In this document: positions 24,016-33,037 of the stretch, one piece after another
How positions within the stretch are numbered: position 1 is the stretch's first letter
How the letters are laid out: the number at the start of each line of letters is the position of its first letter
Assembly (NCBI GenBank): GCA_964449325.1
Contig: CAYUYJ010000003.1
Span: forward strand, 62,001-126,000
Source: RGIG3002 sp964449325
GTDB taxonomy: Bacteria; Bacillota; Clostridia; Lachnospirales; Lachnospiraceae
Direction: 5' to 3'
DNA: 64,000 nucleotides
The notes under the pieces: model-generated
What the model was told of the DNA's origin: nothing
The model's database searches: none
What the model saw: only the letters and a program-made list of their open reading frames with translations
Position numbers and translations under genes: made by a program

Positions 24016-24414
24016 GTGGGATTAGGTCTAGGAGTTGGATTGACATCTACAGTTTTGTCAGGACTTGTTTTTATAACTGTCAGATTTGATATTCTGAGTT
24101 CATTAATGTTGGCATTACTGTTATATCTTCTGACATGTAAGAACGGATGGAATAAGCCAGTATATATTATTGGTGTTATTGCAATAATTGCTATTTCAAT
24201 GTTACTGCATCATTTTTTTAAAGTATTTAGAATCATATATGGAATTTTTCTCTGTATTGTTGCATCATTGCTTGGTCCGGTATTTATCGGATATGATTCA
24301 AATGAAAAGATGTATATGATTATGGCAATCTGCTTTGGAGTGACAGCAGTATGGGGATTTATTTCATGGCGATTTATAGAAAAAAGGTTCCTTTTTGAAT
24401 TATATGTCAAATAA
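24016..24414 (+). CDS. Small hydrophobic protein, probably a truncated gene
   Basis: The 132-residue frame from GTG 24016 encodes four hydrophobic helices. The same frame is open upstream to about 23930 with a soluble lead (YDDYEESFYYDKPSSVISDASG) but without a start codon. It may have lost its N-terminus, including a zinc-ribbon or signal part. No family is recognised and expression is doubtful. Confidence 0.35.
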   Translation: MGLGLGVGLTSTVLSGLVFITVRFDILSSLMLALLLYLLTCKNGWNKPVYIIGVIAIIAISMLLHHFFKVFRIIYGIFLCIVASLLGPVFIGYDSNEKMYMIMAICFGVTAVWGFISWRFIEKRFLFELYVK

Positions 24415-24678
24415 GGACGCAAAATTATGTCATGAAATAGATATGAAAGTAAGTGACATTATAAATATTAAATAGACAATATGTAATGACCTCCACATTG
24501 TAGGTTCGTAGATTTACCTGTATACTAAAGTTTGTCAAGAACAATAGTAACAGGGATTACCACATAAAAAGGAAGCTCATCAATTGATTATATCACAGTT
24601 CATGTAGTATCAGTATAAAATAGAATCAATTTATAGTATACTATAAAAAGTTTATTGTAAATGAAACGAGGTGTTTTT

Positions 24679-26169
24679 TTGGATAATTACAAGAAATATG
24701 TACTGTGGGTTATTGATATAGCAAAATTATTGGCAGTTGTTTGTGGGGCAACGCTGCTTGGAATATTGTTTGTAAAAGTAGGATTTCCCGAAACAAATAT
24801 TGTTGTAATCTATATTTTTGCGGTACTTTTAGTGGCACGTTTTACAAAAGGTTATTTTTATGGGATTCTGTCCTCAGTCGTGTGTCTTTTATGTTTTAAT
24901 TATTTTTTTACAGCACCTTATCATACACTGGCTGTCAATGATCCGAGCTACATGATAACCTTTTGTATCATGTTGATTACAGCACTGATTACCAGTGCAC
25001 TTACGACAAAGGAAAAGTTGATGACTATGGAAGCTACCAGAAAAGGTATGGAGAGTCAGGCACTCTATATGCTTTCCAGCAAACTTTCTGATGCAGCAGA
25101 TATCGAAGCTGTCATAAAGATAGCGGTGGAGAGTATGAGCAGATTGTTACAGGTAAATGTAGGATGTATCTATGTAGGAGAGCAGGCAGAACCAATCTAT
25201 ATTCAGCAACTTGAAAAAGAGCAGCTCCATAGAAGTGTTACAGACGTTGATGAAATTCGTAGAAAATTTACAAATCTGCGAACAGAATATCTGGAGAATG
25301 AGGAAAGCTGGACATTTCCGGTCAACGGACAGAACAGGCTTTTGGCAGTTATCATGATTGACAGAAAAGTATCAGAAGAAGAACTTTCCTCGAATAAGAA
25401 ACTGATTCATTCCATGATTGAAAATATTTCTCTTGCATTGGAACGTATTGAGATTACCATTGAAAGAGTAAGAGACAGACAACGGATGGAACGAGAAAGG
25501 GAGAGAGCAAATCTTCTCAGAGCAATTTCTCATGATTTGCGCACACCTCTTTCCGGAATTATGGGTTCTGCGGAAATGTTAATGGACATGACGGAAAAGG
25601 ATGATAATCGCCAGAAACTTCTAAAAGGCATCTATCAGGATGCGGACTGGTTGAAATCATTAGTGGAAAATATACTAAGTTTGACAAGATTGCAGGATGG
25701 AAAGATATTAGTACATAAAGAAATGGAGGCACTGGAAGAGGTTATTGCATGTGCGGTGGCACACATAGAAAAAAATTATCCGGACACGGAAATACAGGTC
25801 GAGATACCGGAAGATTTTAGAATGGTACCTATGGATGCAAAACTGATTGAACAGGTAATTACCAATCTATTGGATAATGCCGTAAAGCACACTACTTGTG
25901 AGGAGGCGATTACAGTCTGTGTAAGCTATTTGCCTGACAAGGCACAGGTGACGGTCAAGGACGAAGGAGAAGGGATTGCAAAAGAGGATGAAGGGAATCT
26001 GTTCCAGATTTTTTATACCTCAAAAACAAGAGCTGCCGATGTCAGAAAGGGGATTGGACTTGGACTTACAATCTGCGAAACAGTTGTGAATGCTCACGGA
26101 GGAACGATTACCGGAAGAAACAGGGAAGATGGTAAGGGTGCTGAGTTTATCTTTACACTGCCATTATAA
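24679..26169 (+). CDS. KdpD-like sensor histidine kinase lacking the N-terminal KdpD domain
   Basis: TTG 24679 is preferred because GAGGTG lies 7 nt before it, whereas ATG 24661 has no site. The ~496-residue kinase has the four-helix DUF4118 segment (about 8-105), a GAF-like region (about 120-260), the phospho-acceptor His285 in RAISHDLRTPL and an HATPase with N, G1 (DEGEGI) and G2 (GIGLGL) boxes. The KdpD ATP-binding and universal-stress domains are absent, so c-di-AMP or K+ sensing through them is impossible. It pairs with the next gene. Confidence 0.88.
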   Translation: MDNYKKYVLWVIDIAKLLAVVCGATLLGILFVKVGFPETNIVVIYIFAVLLVARFTKGYFYGILSSVVCLLCFNYFFTAPYHTLAVNDPSYMITFCIMLITALITSALTTKEKLMTMEATRKGMESQALYMLSSKLSDAADIEAVIKIAVESMSRLLQVNVGCIYVGEQAEPIYIQQLEKEQLHRSVTDVDEIRRKFTNLRTEYLENEESWTFPVNGQNRLLAVIMIDRKVSEEELSSNKKLIHSMIENISLALERIEITIERVRDRQRMERERERANLLRAISHDLRTPLSGIMGSAEMLMDMTEKDDNRQKLLKGIYQDADWLKSLVENILSLTRLQDGKILVHKEMEALEEVIACAVAHIEKNYPDTEIQVEIPEDFRMVPMDAKLIEQVITNLLDNAVKHTTCEEAITVCVSYLPDKAQVTVKDEGEGIAKEDEGNLFQIFYTSKTRAADVRKGIGLGLTICETVVNAHGGTITGRNREDGKGAEFIFTLPL

Positions 26170-26186
26170 AGAAAGGAAGAAAGCCA

Positions 26187-26900
26187 ATGATTCAGGAAAA
26201 AATACTTGTGGTAGAGGATGACATACAAATTCAGAATTTTATGGTATATACACTTGAAAATGCCGGATTTGAAGTTGCGGCGGTGCCTAGTGGAAAAGAA
26301 GCTATTGAATGTATGATAAGAAAAGACATAGACTTAATCCTGCTTGATCTGGGGCTGCCGGATATGGACGGCATGGATGTTTTACACAAAGTCAGGGAAT
26401 GGTCTGGTGTGCCAATTATTATCGTATCAGCAAGGGACCAGGATAAAGAAAAGGTAACTGCTCTCGACGATGGGGCAGATGATTATTTGACCAAGCCTTT
26501 TTCAGCTACAGAACTGATGGCAAGAATCCGGGTTGCCTTAAGACATTATTACCGGATGAATCAAAAGGAAGAGGTAGAAAAGCCTGACGATGCTGTTTAC
26601 ACCAATGGGGAAATTTGTTTGGATAATGGAAAACATATGGTATATAAAAGCGGACAGGAGATACATCTGACGCCAATGGAATATAATCTTTTGTATCTTT
26701 TTATGAGAAATTCGGGTAAAGTGCTGACATACCATACAATCCTTCAAAAAATCTGGGGAGATGGTTATGGTGAGGATACACAGGTCTTACGTTCTGTTAT
26801 GGCATCCACCAGAAGAAAGATTGAGAATAATCCTGCAAAACCGGAGTATATACTGACAGAAATCGGTATTGGTTACCGTATGAGGGAAAGAGACAAATAA
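26187..26900 (+). CDS. KdpE-like OmpR-class response regulator
   Basis: The 237-residue regulator has a receiver domain with the acidic pocket EDD (10-12), phospho-acceptor Asp54 and the switch Lys in LTKPF. A winged-helix DNA-binding domain (about 135-235) ends with the ILTEIGIGYRM signature. It is 17 bp downstream of the short KdpD-like kinase. The receiver closely resembles that of the second KdpE (42.7 kb), including LILLDLGLPDMDG, so cross-talk on shared boxes is possible. Confidence 0.9.
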   Translation: MIQEKILVVEDDIQIQNFMVYTLENAGFEVAAVPSGKEAIECMIRKDIDLILLDLGLPDMDGMDVLHKVREWSGVPIIIVSARDQDKEKVTALDDGADDYLTKPFSATELMARIRVALRHYYRMNQKEEVEKPDDAVYTNGEICLDNGKHMVYKSGQEIHLTPMEYNLLYLFMRNSGKVLTYHTILQKIWGDGYGEDTQVLRSVMASTRRKIENNPAKPEYILTEIGIGYRMRERDK

Positions 26901-26919
26901 AGAGAAAGCAGGGATTTTC

Positions 26920-27792
26920 ATGCAAGATACAGATGTTTCATCTTTTTTTGCTGTTATGAGCACAGCAGAATTTCGGGAAAGAAAAGAGGAATTTGCTTAT
27001 CAAAAGGAGATGCTGCACAGTCTTGGTTCTATTCGATACTGTAAGGCAGAGCTGTTTAAAGATTGCATTCTCGGTACAATCCGGCTTCCACAAAAGAATG
27101 AACAGAAAAAAGCACAGCTTTCATTTGGATTCTATTTAACAGGCAGGAAAGTGTTTTTTGTCGAAGATGAAGGTAAATTGAAGGCATGGATAGAAAAGCA
27201 GACGGAGATGTTTCAGGAAGTTGATACACCGAAACAGTTGTTGTTACGGATTATGGAACATATGATAGAAGAGGATACATTGTATTTTTCTCATATGGAG
27301 TCTGAACTGGACAAGCTGGAAGAGGAAATAAGCGGGGGAGCAGGAAGGAATAATAATTTTTTTACATCACTGACAAAGAATAGGCAAAAACTTTCTGAGT
27401 TTAATATTTATTATGAACAGTTGATAGACATTGGAGAATTGTTCAGTACCTGTAATTTTTATCAATCTGAACAGGATACACAAGGTTGGGACAGATTTAT
27501 ACACCGTGTAGAACGCTTGCAAAATCATGTACATCTTCTTCGTGAAAATGTGCTCCAGATACGTGAACTGTATCAATCAATGCAGGATGCACGTCAAAAT
27601 AAAATTATGGTTGTAATTACCATTGTCACAACTATTTTCCTGCCACTTACATTGATTACAGGCTGGTATGGAATGAATTTTGTCTACATGCCGGAGCTGC
27701 AATGGCGGTATGGATATTTCGCTGTGATAATTATATCACTGGTAATTGTAATAGCTGAAATTATATATTTTAAAAAGAAAAGATTCTTTTAA
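26920..27792 (+). CDS. CorA-family divalent-cation channel
   Basis: The 290-residue protein has a large cytoplasmic domain and two C-terminal helices. The first ends in the selectivity motif YGMN (in GWYGMNFVYMPEL). The second ends in a basic tail KKKRFF. CorA proteins pass Mg2+, Co2+ or related ions as pentamers. It is the third gene of the short kinase/regulator operon. Its 3' end and terminator start recur at 34.6 kb. Confidence 0.85.
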   Translation: MQDTDVSSFFAVMSTAEFRERKEEFAYQKEMLHSLGSIRYCKAELFKDCILGTIRLPQKNEQKKAQLSFGFYLTGRKVFFVEDEGKLKAWIEKQTEMFQEVDTPKQLLLRIMEHMIEEDTLYFSHMESELDKLEEEISGGAGRNNNFFTSLTKNRQKLSEFNIYYEQLIDIGELFSTCNFYQSEQDTQGWDRFIHRVERLQNHVHLLRENVLQIRELYQSMQDARQNKIMVVITIVTTIFLPLTLITGWYGMNFVYMPELQWRYGYFAVIIISLVIVIAEIIYFKKKRFF

Positions 27793-27816
27793 TTTTAAAA
27801 AGCAGATAATCTTAAA
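27787..27816 (+). repeat. Left copy of 30-bp corA-terminator repeat
   Basis: These 30 bp overlap the corA stop codon and match 34621-34650 with one mismatch. It contains only the left arm of the terminator hairpin completed at 34.6 kb, so corA here has lost its terminator. Confidence 0.85.
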
Positions 27817-27828
27817 GGAGAAGAAAAG

Positions 27829-28440
27829 ATGACTGAAAAAGAAAAAATGATAGCGGGAAAAATATATGACCCTTCCGACAAAGAACTTGTGGCACTTAGA
27901 ACAAAAGCTCATAGGCTTAGTAAAGAATACAACGAGCTCCTTGAAACAGATGAAAGGCGTGCAGAAATTATAAAGGAGCTTGGGATAGCCGGGGATTCCT
28001 TTTATTTTCAAGGACCTGTTCAATTCGATTATGGTTGCTTCACATCCATTGGAATAAATTCCTATGCAAATTTCAATTTTACTTGTGTTGACTGTTGCCC
28101 TGTGACAATTGGCGAAAATGTATTTTTTGGTCCTAATGTTTCGCTTCTTACGCCTATACATCCGCTTCGTTGGCAGGACAGAAATCAGTATGTAAAGCAG
28201 GACGGCACTCCTACCGATAAAGAATACGCCAAACCAATTACTATTGGCAACAACTGCTGGATTGCAGGAAATGTCACCATATGCGGAGGAGTTACTATCG
28301 GTGATGGTTGTGTTATCGGTGCGGGAAGTGTAGTTACAAGAGATATTCCACCAAATACGCTTGCAGTTGGAGTGCCATGCCATGTAGTTCGTGAAATAAC
28401 AGAAGCTGATTCATTGGAGAATCATCCTGAACTATTCTGA
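27829..28440 (+). CDS. Sugar O-acetyltransferase (maltose/galactoside acetyltransferase type)
   Basis: The 203-residue left-handed beta-helix protein has an N-terminal Mac domain (MIAGKIYDPSDKEL...RA) and hexapeptide repeats (about 70-190). The catalytic His is in LTPIHPL. It transfers acetyl from acetyl-CoA to a sugar hydroxyl as a trimer. AAAGGAG precedes the start. It is the first gene inside the block bounded by the 30-bp repeats. Confidence 0.88.
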   Translation: MTEKEKMIAGKIYDPSDKELVALRTKAHRLSKEYNELLETDERRAEIIKELGIAGDSFYFQGPVQFDYGCFTSIGINSYANFNFTCVDCCPVTIGENVFFGPNVSLLTPIHPLRWQDRNQYVKQDGTPTDKEYAKPITIGNNCWIAGNVTICGGVTIGDGCVIGAGSVVTRDIPPNTLAVGVPCHVVREITEADSLENHPELF

Positions 28441-28495
28441 GATAGAACACTTCGGCATAGCAACCTTTCAAATTTGTGAAAATAAGCTGTATAAA

Positions 28496-28532
28496 TTATC
28501 CCTCCCAATCTAAACAGGTCGGGAGGGATTAG
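28496..28532. terminator. Bidirectional terminator
   Basis: ATCCCTCCC pairs with GGGAGGGAT across a 14-nt loop, with A/T-rich flanks. It separates the convergent acetyltransferase and EFR1 genes. Confidence 0.75.
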
Positions 28533-28549
28533 AATAATAAGCAATTGCT

Positions 28550-29305
28550 TTATATAAACAATTCGTTTGCTTTTTCAACAGAGCAGGCCTTCTTTATTGC
28601 TGCTGCAGCAATAGATGTCATAAGAGTACTGATCTTTCTGGCGTGAACAGGACAAATGGACACACATCGCATACAGGATATGCATTTACTTTTGTCAGTC
28701 GCTCTGGGAGTGCCTGCAGAGATAGCACTTGCGGGACATTTCTGTGCGCACAAACCACATGAGGTACAGCTGGAATCAGCTTTTGGAACCATTCCACTTC
28801 CGGGCTTTTTGTATGGTCTATTACCTGGAACAGAAGGTTTGGATAATATGCTGCAAGTGGCTTTTTCAAGAATCTGATCACCAAATCCTGCAAGTTCTTT
28901 GCAATCACCTTCATTAGGTCTTCCGGCTGCATATTCGTGTATGATGGAATGTTCCGCTACTGCAGAGATGGCGGCAATTACCTGGAACCCAGCGTTTTGG
29001 GCATAATCCTCCATCTGGACGAGGGTGTCCTCATAAGCACGATTTCCATATACTGCAACAACAGCACATTTTGCTCCGCTCCCTTTGAACAGGGTAAGTC
29101 GATCCAAAGCAAGCTGTGGTGCAACGCCGCCAAAAGATGGCATTGCAATTAGGACAAGAGAGTTTTTGTCAAAGGAAATGTCTGAATAATTGGTATCTGG
29201 AGTGCATAAATCAATGGTATCGATTTGAGACCAGTTTTGTGTAATTGCTCTTGCCACTCTTTCCGTTCCACCGGTAGGGCTGAAAACAATCTGATAGTAT
29301 TTCAT
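28550..29305 (-). CDS. EFR1-type flavodoxin/ferredoxin fusion protein
   Basis: Residues 1-155 are flavodoxin-like with the FMN phosphate loop SPTGGTERVA. Residues about 165-225 carry two ferredoxin [4Fe-4S] motifs, CTSCGLCAQKCP and CISCMRCVSICP. Such EFR1 proteins pass single electrons in anaerobes; the partner is not evident. It is divergent from an Rrf2 regulator across two matching operators. GGGAGG precedes the start. Confidence 0.88.
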   Translation of the reverse strand: MKYYQIVFSPTGGTERVARAITQNWSQIDTIDLCTPDTNYSDISFDKNSLVLIAMPSFGGVAPQLALDRLTLFKGSGAKCAVVAVYGNRAYEDTLVQMEDYAQNAGFQVIAAISAVAEHSIIHEYAAGRPNEGDCKELAGFGDQILEKATCSILSKPSVPGNRPYKKPGSGMVPKADSSCTSCGLCAQKCPASAISAGTPRATDKSKCISCMRCVSICPVHARKISTLMTSIAAAAIKKACSVEKANELFI

Positions 29306-29320
29306 GTTAAATCCTCCCTT

Positions 29321-29391
29321 GGTGTAAAAAATAAAACTACATCACAAGGGAAATTATAACTGTTTTTTGGTGTAGCGTCAATATTTACACC
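29321..29391. promoter_or_regulatory. Two Rrf2-type operators between EFR1 and rrf2 genes
   Basis: GGTGTA-N11-TACATC (29321-29343) and GGTGTA-N11-TACACC (29369-29391) share arm sequence and spacing and lie 48 bp apart in the divergent promoter region. Confidence 0.7.
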
Positions 29392-29433
29392 ACTGAACTT
29401 ATATAGTAGAATGGTAAGAGGAGGACTTGTATT

Positions 29434-29874
29434 ATGCATATCAGTAATAAATGTTCTATTGCGGTTCATTGTTTGATATTTATAAATGAATATGGTGAAG
29501 AAAACAAAGTAACAAGTGAATTGCTTTCACTCTCTACAGGATGCAATCCAGTTACGATTAGAAATATCATCAGCGCAATGAAGAAAGATGGGATTATAGA
29601 TGTGAAGTTTGGAACAGGTGGGGCAAAACTTGCGGTTCCGATGCAGAATATTTCTCTATACCGTATTTGTGCAGCGGTAGATCCGAAGGCAATTGATAAA
29701 ATGATAAGTGTTCATTCTTCTCCATCTCCGTTCTGTCCAGTTGGAAGAAATATCGGAGCTGTGCTTGAACGAACATATGATACGCTGAAAGATGACCTGA
29801 TATCCAGCATGAAATCGATCACGATGGAAAAAATAGTGAAAGACTATCATACGATACTTGAAATGGGTAAATGA
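29434..29874 (+). CDS. Rrf2-family transcriptional regulator
   Basis: The 146-residue winged-helix protein has HTH residues 20-50 (TSELLSLSTGCNPVTIRNIISAMKK) and a wing GTGGAKL. Cysteines at 7, 13, 37, near 66 and in SPFCPVG could sense redox, but the IscR Cys triad spacing is not present. It resembles YwnA/YwgB-type Rrf2 proteins and likely represses the divergent EFR1 gene. Confidence 0.85.
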   Translation: MHISNKCSIAVHCLIFINEYGEENKVTSELLSLSTGCNPVTIRNIISAMKKDGIIDVKFGTGGAKLAVPMQNISLYRICAAVDPKAIDKMISVHSSPSPFCPVGRNIGAVLERTYDTLKDDLISSMKSITMEKIVKDYHTILEMGK

Positions 29875-29916
29875 TACAAAAAGAACGGTGCTGTCAAAGA
29901 AATAAAATACATTATG

Positions 29917-29946
29917 GCGGTCTGAGCAATCAGATCGCTTTTTTAA
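29917..29946 (+). terminator. Intrinsic terminator after rrf2
   Basis: GCGGTCTGA-GCAA-TCAGATCGC is followed by six T residues. Confidence 0.85.
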
Positions 29947-29953
29947 ATTTTTA

Positions 29954-30002
29954 TTGACACATACCCTCCATGGGTATATGATATAAATACCCTAAGGGGG
30001 TA
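29954..30002 (+). promoter_or_regulatory. CsoR-controlled promoter with two operators
   Basis: TTGACA (29954-29959), a 17-bp spacer and TATGAT (29977-29982) form the promoter. TACCC-N5-GGGTA-type palindromes at 29962-29976 (in the spacer) and 29988-30002 (at the start site) match copper-CsoR sites. Confidence 0.85.
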
Positions 30003-30023
30003 TAAATGAAAGGAGAAAACATC

Positions 30024-30344
30024 ATGACGAATAAAGTGACTGATAAAGAAATATGCGGATGCTGTGAAAAAACGACAGCCCGCACAGAGGAAGAACGAAA
30101 GAAACTGATACACCGTCTGAACCGGATTGAAGGGCAGATTCGCGGGATTCGGGGGATGGTGGAAAAAGATGCTTATTGTGCAGATATATTGGTGCAATCT
30201 GCCGCTGTGAATGCTGCGGTCAATGCTTTTAACAAGGAATTGCTGGCACATCACATCAAAGGTTGTGTTGCCAGAGATATCCGTGAGGGTAAGGATGAAG
30301 TAATCGATGAGTTAGTTGCAACTCTGCAAAAACTCATGAAATAG
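30024..30344 (+). CDS. csoR: Copper-sensing repressor CsoR
   Basis: ATG 30024 is chosen because AAAGGAG lies 8 nt upstream; the ATG at 30006 overlaps that site. The 106-residue all-helical protein has Cu(I) ligands Cys52, His77 and Cys81 with exactly the Mycobacterium CsoR spacing (36/61/65). An extra CGCC cluster sits at 11-14. Cu(I) binding releases it from the two operators and induces copA. It is 14 bp upstream of copA. Confidence 0.92.
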   Translation: MTNKVTDKEICGCCEKTTARTEEERKKLIHRLNRIEGQIRGIRGMVEKDAYCADILVQSAAVNAAVNAFNKELLAHHIKGCVARDIREGKDEVIDELVATLQKLMK

Positions 30345-30358
30345 AAGGAAGTGAAATT

Positions 30359-32887
30359 ATGGAACAATATACAGTAACCGGTATGAGCTGCGCTGCTTGC
30401 ACTGCCCGGGTGGAAAAAGCGGTATCGGGTGTGAAAGGAGTTACTTCCTGTTCGGTGAGCCTGCTGACCAATTCCATGGGCGTGGAGGGAACAGCATCTG
30501 CCGAGGAAATTATAGCGGCGGTTCGTGATGCAGGATATGAAGCATCTCTGAAAAAGGGAAATAAAGATCAAGCCAAACGTTTATCCTCGGATGAGGACAC
30601 ATTGAAGGATAGGGAAACTCCCGTGTTAAAAAAACGGTTAATCACCTCTCTGGGCTTTTGGATTGTACTTATGTATGTTTCCATGGGGCATATGATGTGG
30701 GGATGGCCGCTGCCGCCATTTTTTGATGACAACCACGTGGCAATGGGACTTTTGCAGCTATTGTTAACGATTGCAATTATGGTCATTAATCAGAAGTTTT
30801 TTATCAGTGGTTTTAAGAGCTTGCGGCACCGTGCTCCGAATATGGATGCATTGGTTGCATTAGGCTCTATGGCAGCCTTCGTCTACAGCACAGTTGCCCT
30901 GTTTGCTATGACGGATGCACAGGTCAAAGGTAACGCAGATGCAGTGATGTCATATATGCACGAGCTTTACTTTGAATCTGCTGCAACGATTCTTGCACTG
31001 ATTACCTTGGGAAAAGTGCTGGAGGCACGTTCAAAAGGGAAAACTACTGATGCGCTAAAGGGGCTGATGAAGCTGGCTCCAAAGACTGCCACGATTCTGC
31101 GGGATGGTACCGAAATTACTGTGCCAATCGATCAGGTGACAAAAGGGGATATCTTTGTTGTTCGTCCCGGTGAAAATATCCCTGTGGACGGAACTGTTTT
31201 GGACGGAAACAGCGCAGTAGATGAATCCACCCTGACAGGAGAGAGTATTCCCGTAGACAAAGTGGCCGGGAATGCAGTCTCTGCAGGAACACTGAATCAA
31301 TCGGGTTATATACGTTGTGAAGCGACAAGAGTGGGTGAAGATACTACGCTCTCGCAAATCATCCAGATGGTCAGCGATGCAGCTTCAACAAAAGCACCGA
31401 TTGCCAAGGTTGCAGACAAGGTGTCAGGTGTATTTGTCCCTGCCGTTATCGCAATTGGTGTGATAACCGTTATTGCATGGCTTCTCGCCGGACAGACAAC
31501 AGGATTTGCTTTGGCACGAGGAATATCTGTATTGGTGATTAGCTGTCCTTGTGCGCTTGGTCTTGCGACACCTGTTGCCATTATGGTTGGCAACGGAATG
31601 GGTGCAAAAAACGGAATTCTTTTCAAGACGGCTGTGTCGCTGGAAAAAACGGGCAGGACACAGATTGTGGCACTTGATAAAACAGGAACGATTACCCAGG
31701 GAGAACCAAAGGTTACTGACATGATTCCGATAAATGGCAGAAGTGAAAAAGAACTTTTGGCAATAGCCTATGCGTTGGAGAAAAAGAGCGAACATCCACT
31801 GGCAAGGGCAATCCATCAGGCAGCTGAGCAGGAGGGAGTGTCGGCAGACGAGGTCGAACAGTTTCAGGCATTGCCCGGAAACGGACTAACAGCATTGCTT
31901 AATGGTACTTCGTTGTATGGTGGCAGTTATCAATTTGTAAGCGGAAAAATGCAGGTGTCTAATGAGATAAAAGTAAAGTACGAGCAGCTCTCGGAAGAAG
32001 GAAAAACACCATTGTTTTTTGCCTGCGATGGCGAGCTTATCGGTATCATTGCCATAGCGGATACCATCAAAGAGGACAGTCCTCAGGCAATTAAAGAAAT
32101 GCAGAATATGGGCATTCATGTGGTAATGCTGACCGGTGATAACGAACGCACTGCTAAAGCTATCGGGGCAAAGGTAGGTGTGGATGAAGTAATTGCCGGA
32201 GTACTTCCTGATGGAAAGGAAAGTGTGATTCGTAAACTGCAACAAAAAGGAAAAGTTATCATGGTTGGTGATGGCATCAATGACGCTCCAGCACTGACAA
32301 GTGCCGATATCGGCATTGCCATTGGTGCAGGTGCGGATGTGGCGATTGATGCAGCAGATGTGGTACTGATGAAAAGCCGTCTGTCTGATGTTCCTGCGGC
32401 AATTCGTTTGAGCCGTGCAACGCTGCATAATATTCACGAGAATCTGTTTTGGGCATTCATCTACAACATTATCGGCATTCCTTTGGCAGCAGGCGTATTT
32501 ATAAGTGTGCTGGGATGGCAGCTTAATCCGATGTTCGCTGCGGCAGCCATGAGTTTATCCAGTTTTAGCGTAGTGACCAACGCACTGCGTTTGAATTTCT
32601 TTCGGATGCATGATTCCAAGCGGGATTATAAAATCAAAAATAAAATTAGAATAAAAACTGAAAAGGAGATTAAAACTATGGAAAAGACATTGAAAATCGA
32701 AGGTATGATGTGCGGGCATTGTGAGATGCACACAAAAAAAGCTCTCGAAGCACTTGCTGGTGTGACAAAGGCTGAGGTCAGTCACAAGACCGGAATCGCT
32801 GTTGTAACGCTTAATAAGGATGTTTCGGACGATAATCTGAAACAGGCTGTTGCTGATCAGGGATATCAGGTAACTGATATTCAATGA
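30359..32887 (+). CDS. copA: Copper-exporting P1B-ATPase fused to a C-terminal CopZ-like domain
   Basis: The 842-residue protein has an N-terminal heavy-metal domain (CAAC, 11-14), eight helices, TGES actuator, transmembrane CPC (396-398) for Cu(I), phosphorylated Asp440 in DKTGT, and GDGINDAP. After a Lys/Ile-rich linker (about 755-773), a complete second metal domain follows (774-842) with GMMCGHC (785/788). That domain looks like a whole CopZ chaperone. Internal AAAGGAG plus ATG 32678 could also make it separately. It is regulated by CsoR. Confidence 0.93.
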   Translation: MEQYTVTGMSCAACTARVEKAVSGVKGVTSCSVSLLTNSMGVEGTASAEEIIAAVRDAGYEASLKKGNKDQAKRLSSDEDTLKDRETPVLKKRLITSLGFWIVLMYVSMGHMMWGWPLPPFFDDNHVAMGLLQLLLTIAIMVINQKFFISGFKSLRHRAPNMDALVALGSMAAFVYSTVALFAMTDAQVKGNADAVMSYMHELYFESAATILALITLGKVLEARSKGKTTDALKGLMKLAPKTATILRDGTEITVPIDQVTKGDIFVVRPGENIPVDGTVLDGNSAVDESTLTGESIPVDKVAGNAVSAGTLNQSGYIRCEATRVGEDTTLSQIIQMVSDAASTKAPIAKVADKVSGVFVPAVIAIGVITVIAWLLAGQTTGFALARGISVLVISCPCALGLATPVAIMVGNGMGAKNGILFKTAVSLEKTGRTQIVALDKTGTITQGEPKVTDMIPINGRSEKELLAIAYALEKKSEHPLARAIHQAAEQEGVSADEVEQFQALPGNGLTALLNGTSLYGGSYQFVSGKMQVSNEIKVKYEQLSEEGKTPLFFACDGELIGIIAIADTIKEDSPQAIKEMQNMGIHVVMLTGDNERTAKAIGAKVGVDEVIAGVLPDGKESVIRKLQQKGKVIMVGDGINDAPALTSADIGIAIGAGADVAIDAADVVLMKSRLSDVPAAIRLSRATLHNIHENLFWAFIYNIIGIPLAAGVFISVLGWQLNPMFAAAAMSLSSFSVVTNALRLNFFRMHDSKRDYKIKNKIRIKTEKEIKTMEKTLKIEGMMCGHCEMHTKKALEALAGVTKAEVSHKTGIAVVTLNKDVSDDNLKQAVADQGYQVTDIQ
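32678..32887 (+). CDS. Internal in-frame CopZ-like start within copA
   Basis: ATG 32678 has AAAGGAG centred 10 nt upstream and opens a 69-residue HMA protein in the same frame as copA, with the metal site GMMCGHC. This is just what a free-standing copZ gene would look like, so two products (fused CopA-Z and free CopZ) are plausible. Confidence 0.55.
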   Translation: MEKTLKIEGMMCGHCEMHTKKALEALAGVTKAEVSHKTGIAVVTLNKDVSDDNLKQAVADQGYQVTDIQ

Positions 32888-32958
32888 TAGCATGCATAAA
32901 AAGTTGCAGGATTATCAAAGAATGGTGGCTGATAAAAAGAGTAAACGAACCACGGAGT

Positions 32959-32995
32959 AACAAGAGGGGCGAGATAATCCCCCCTCTTGTTTTTA
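32959..32995 (+). terminator. Intrinsic terminator of csoR-copA
   Basis: ACAAGAGGGG pairs with CCCCTCTTGT around a short loop and is followed by TTTT. Confidence 0.85.
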
Positions 32996-33037
32996 GAAAC
33001 TGTCAATTCGACAAATTGTGATTCGTATATCTCTTTC

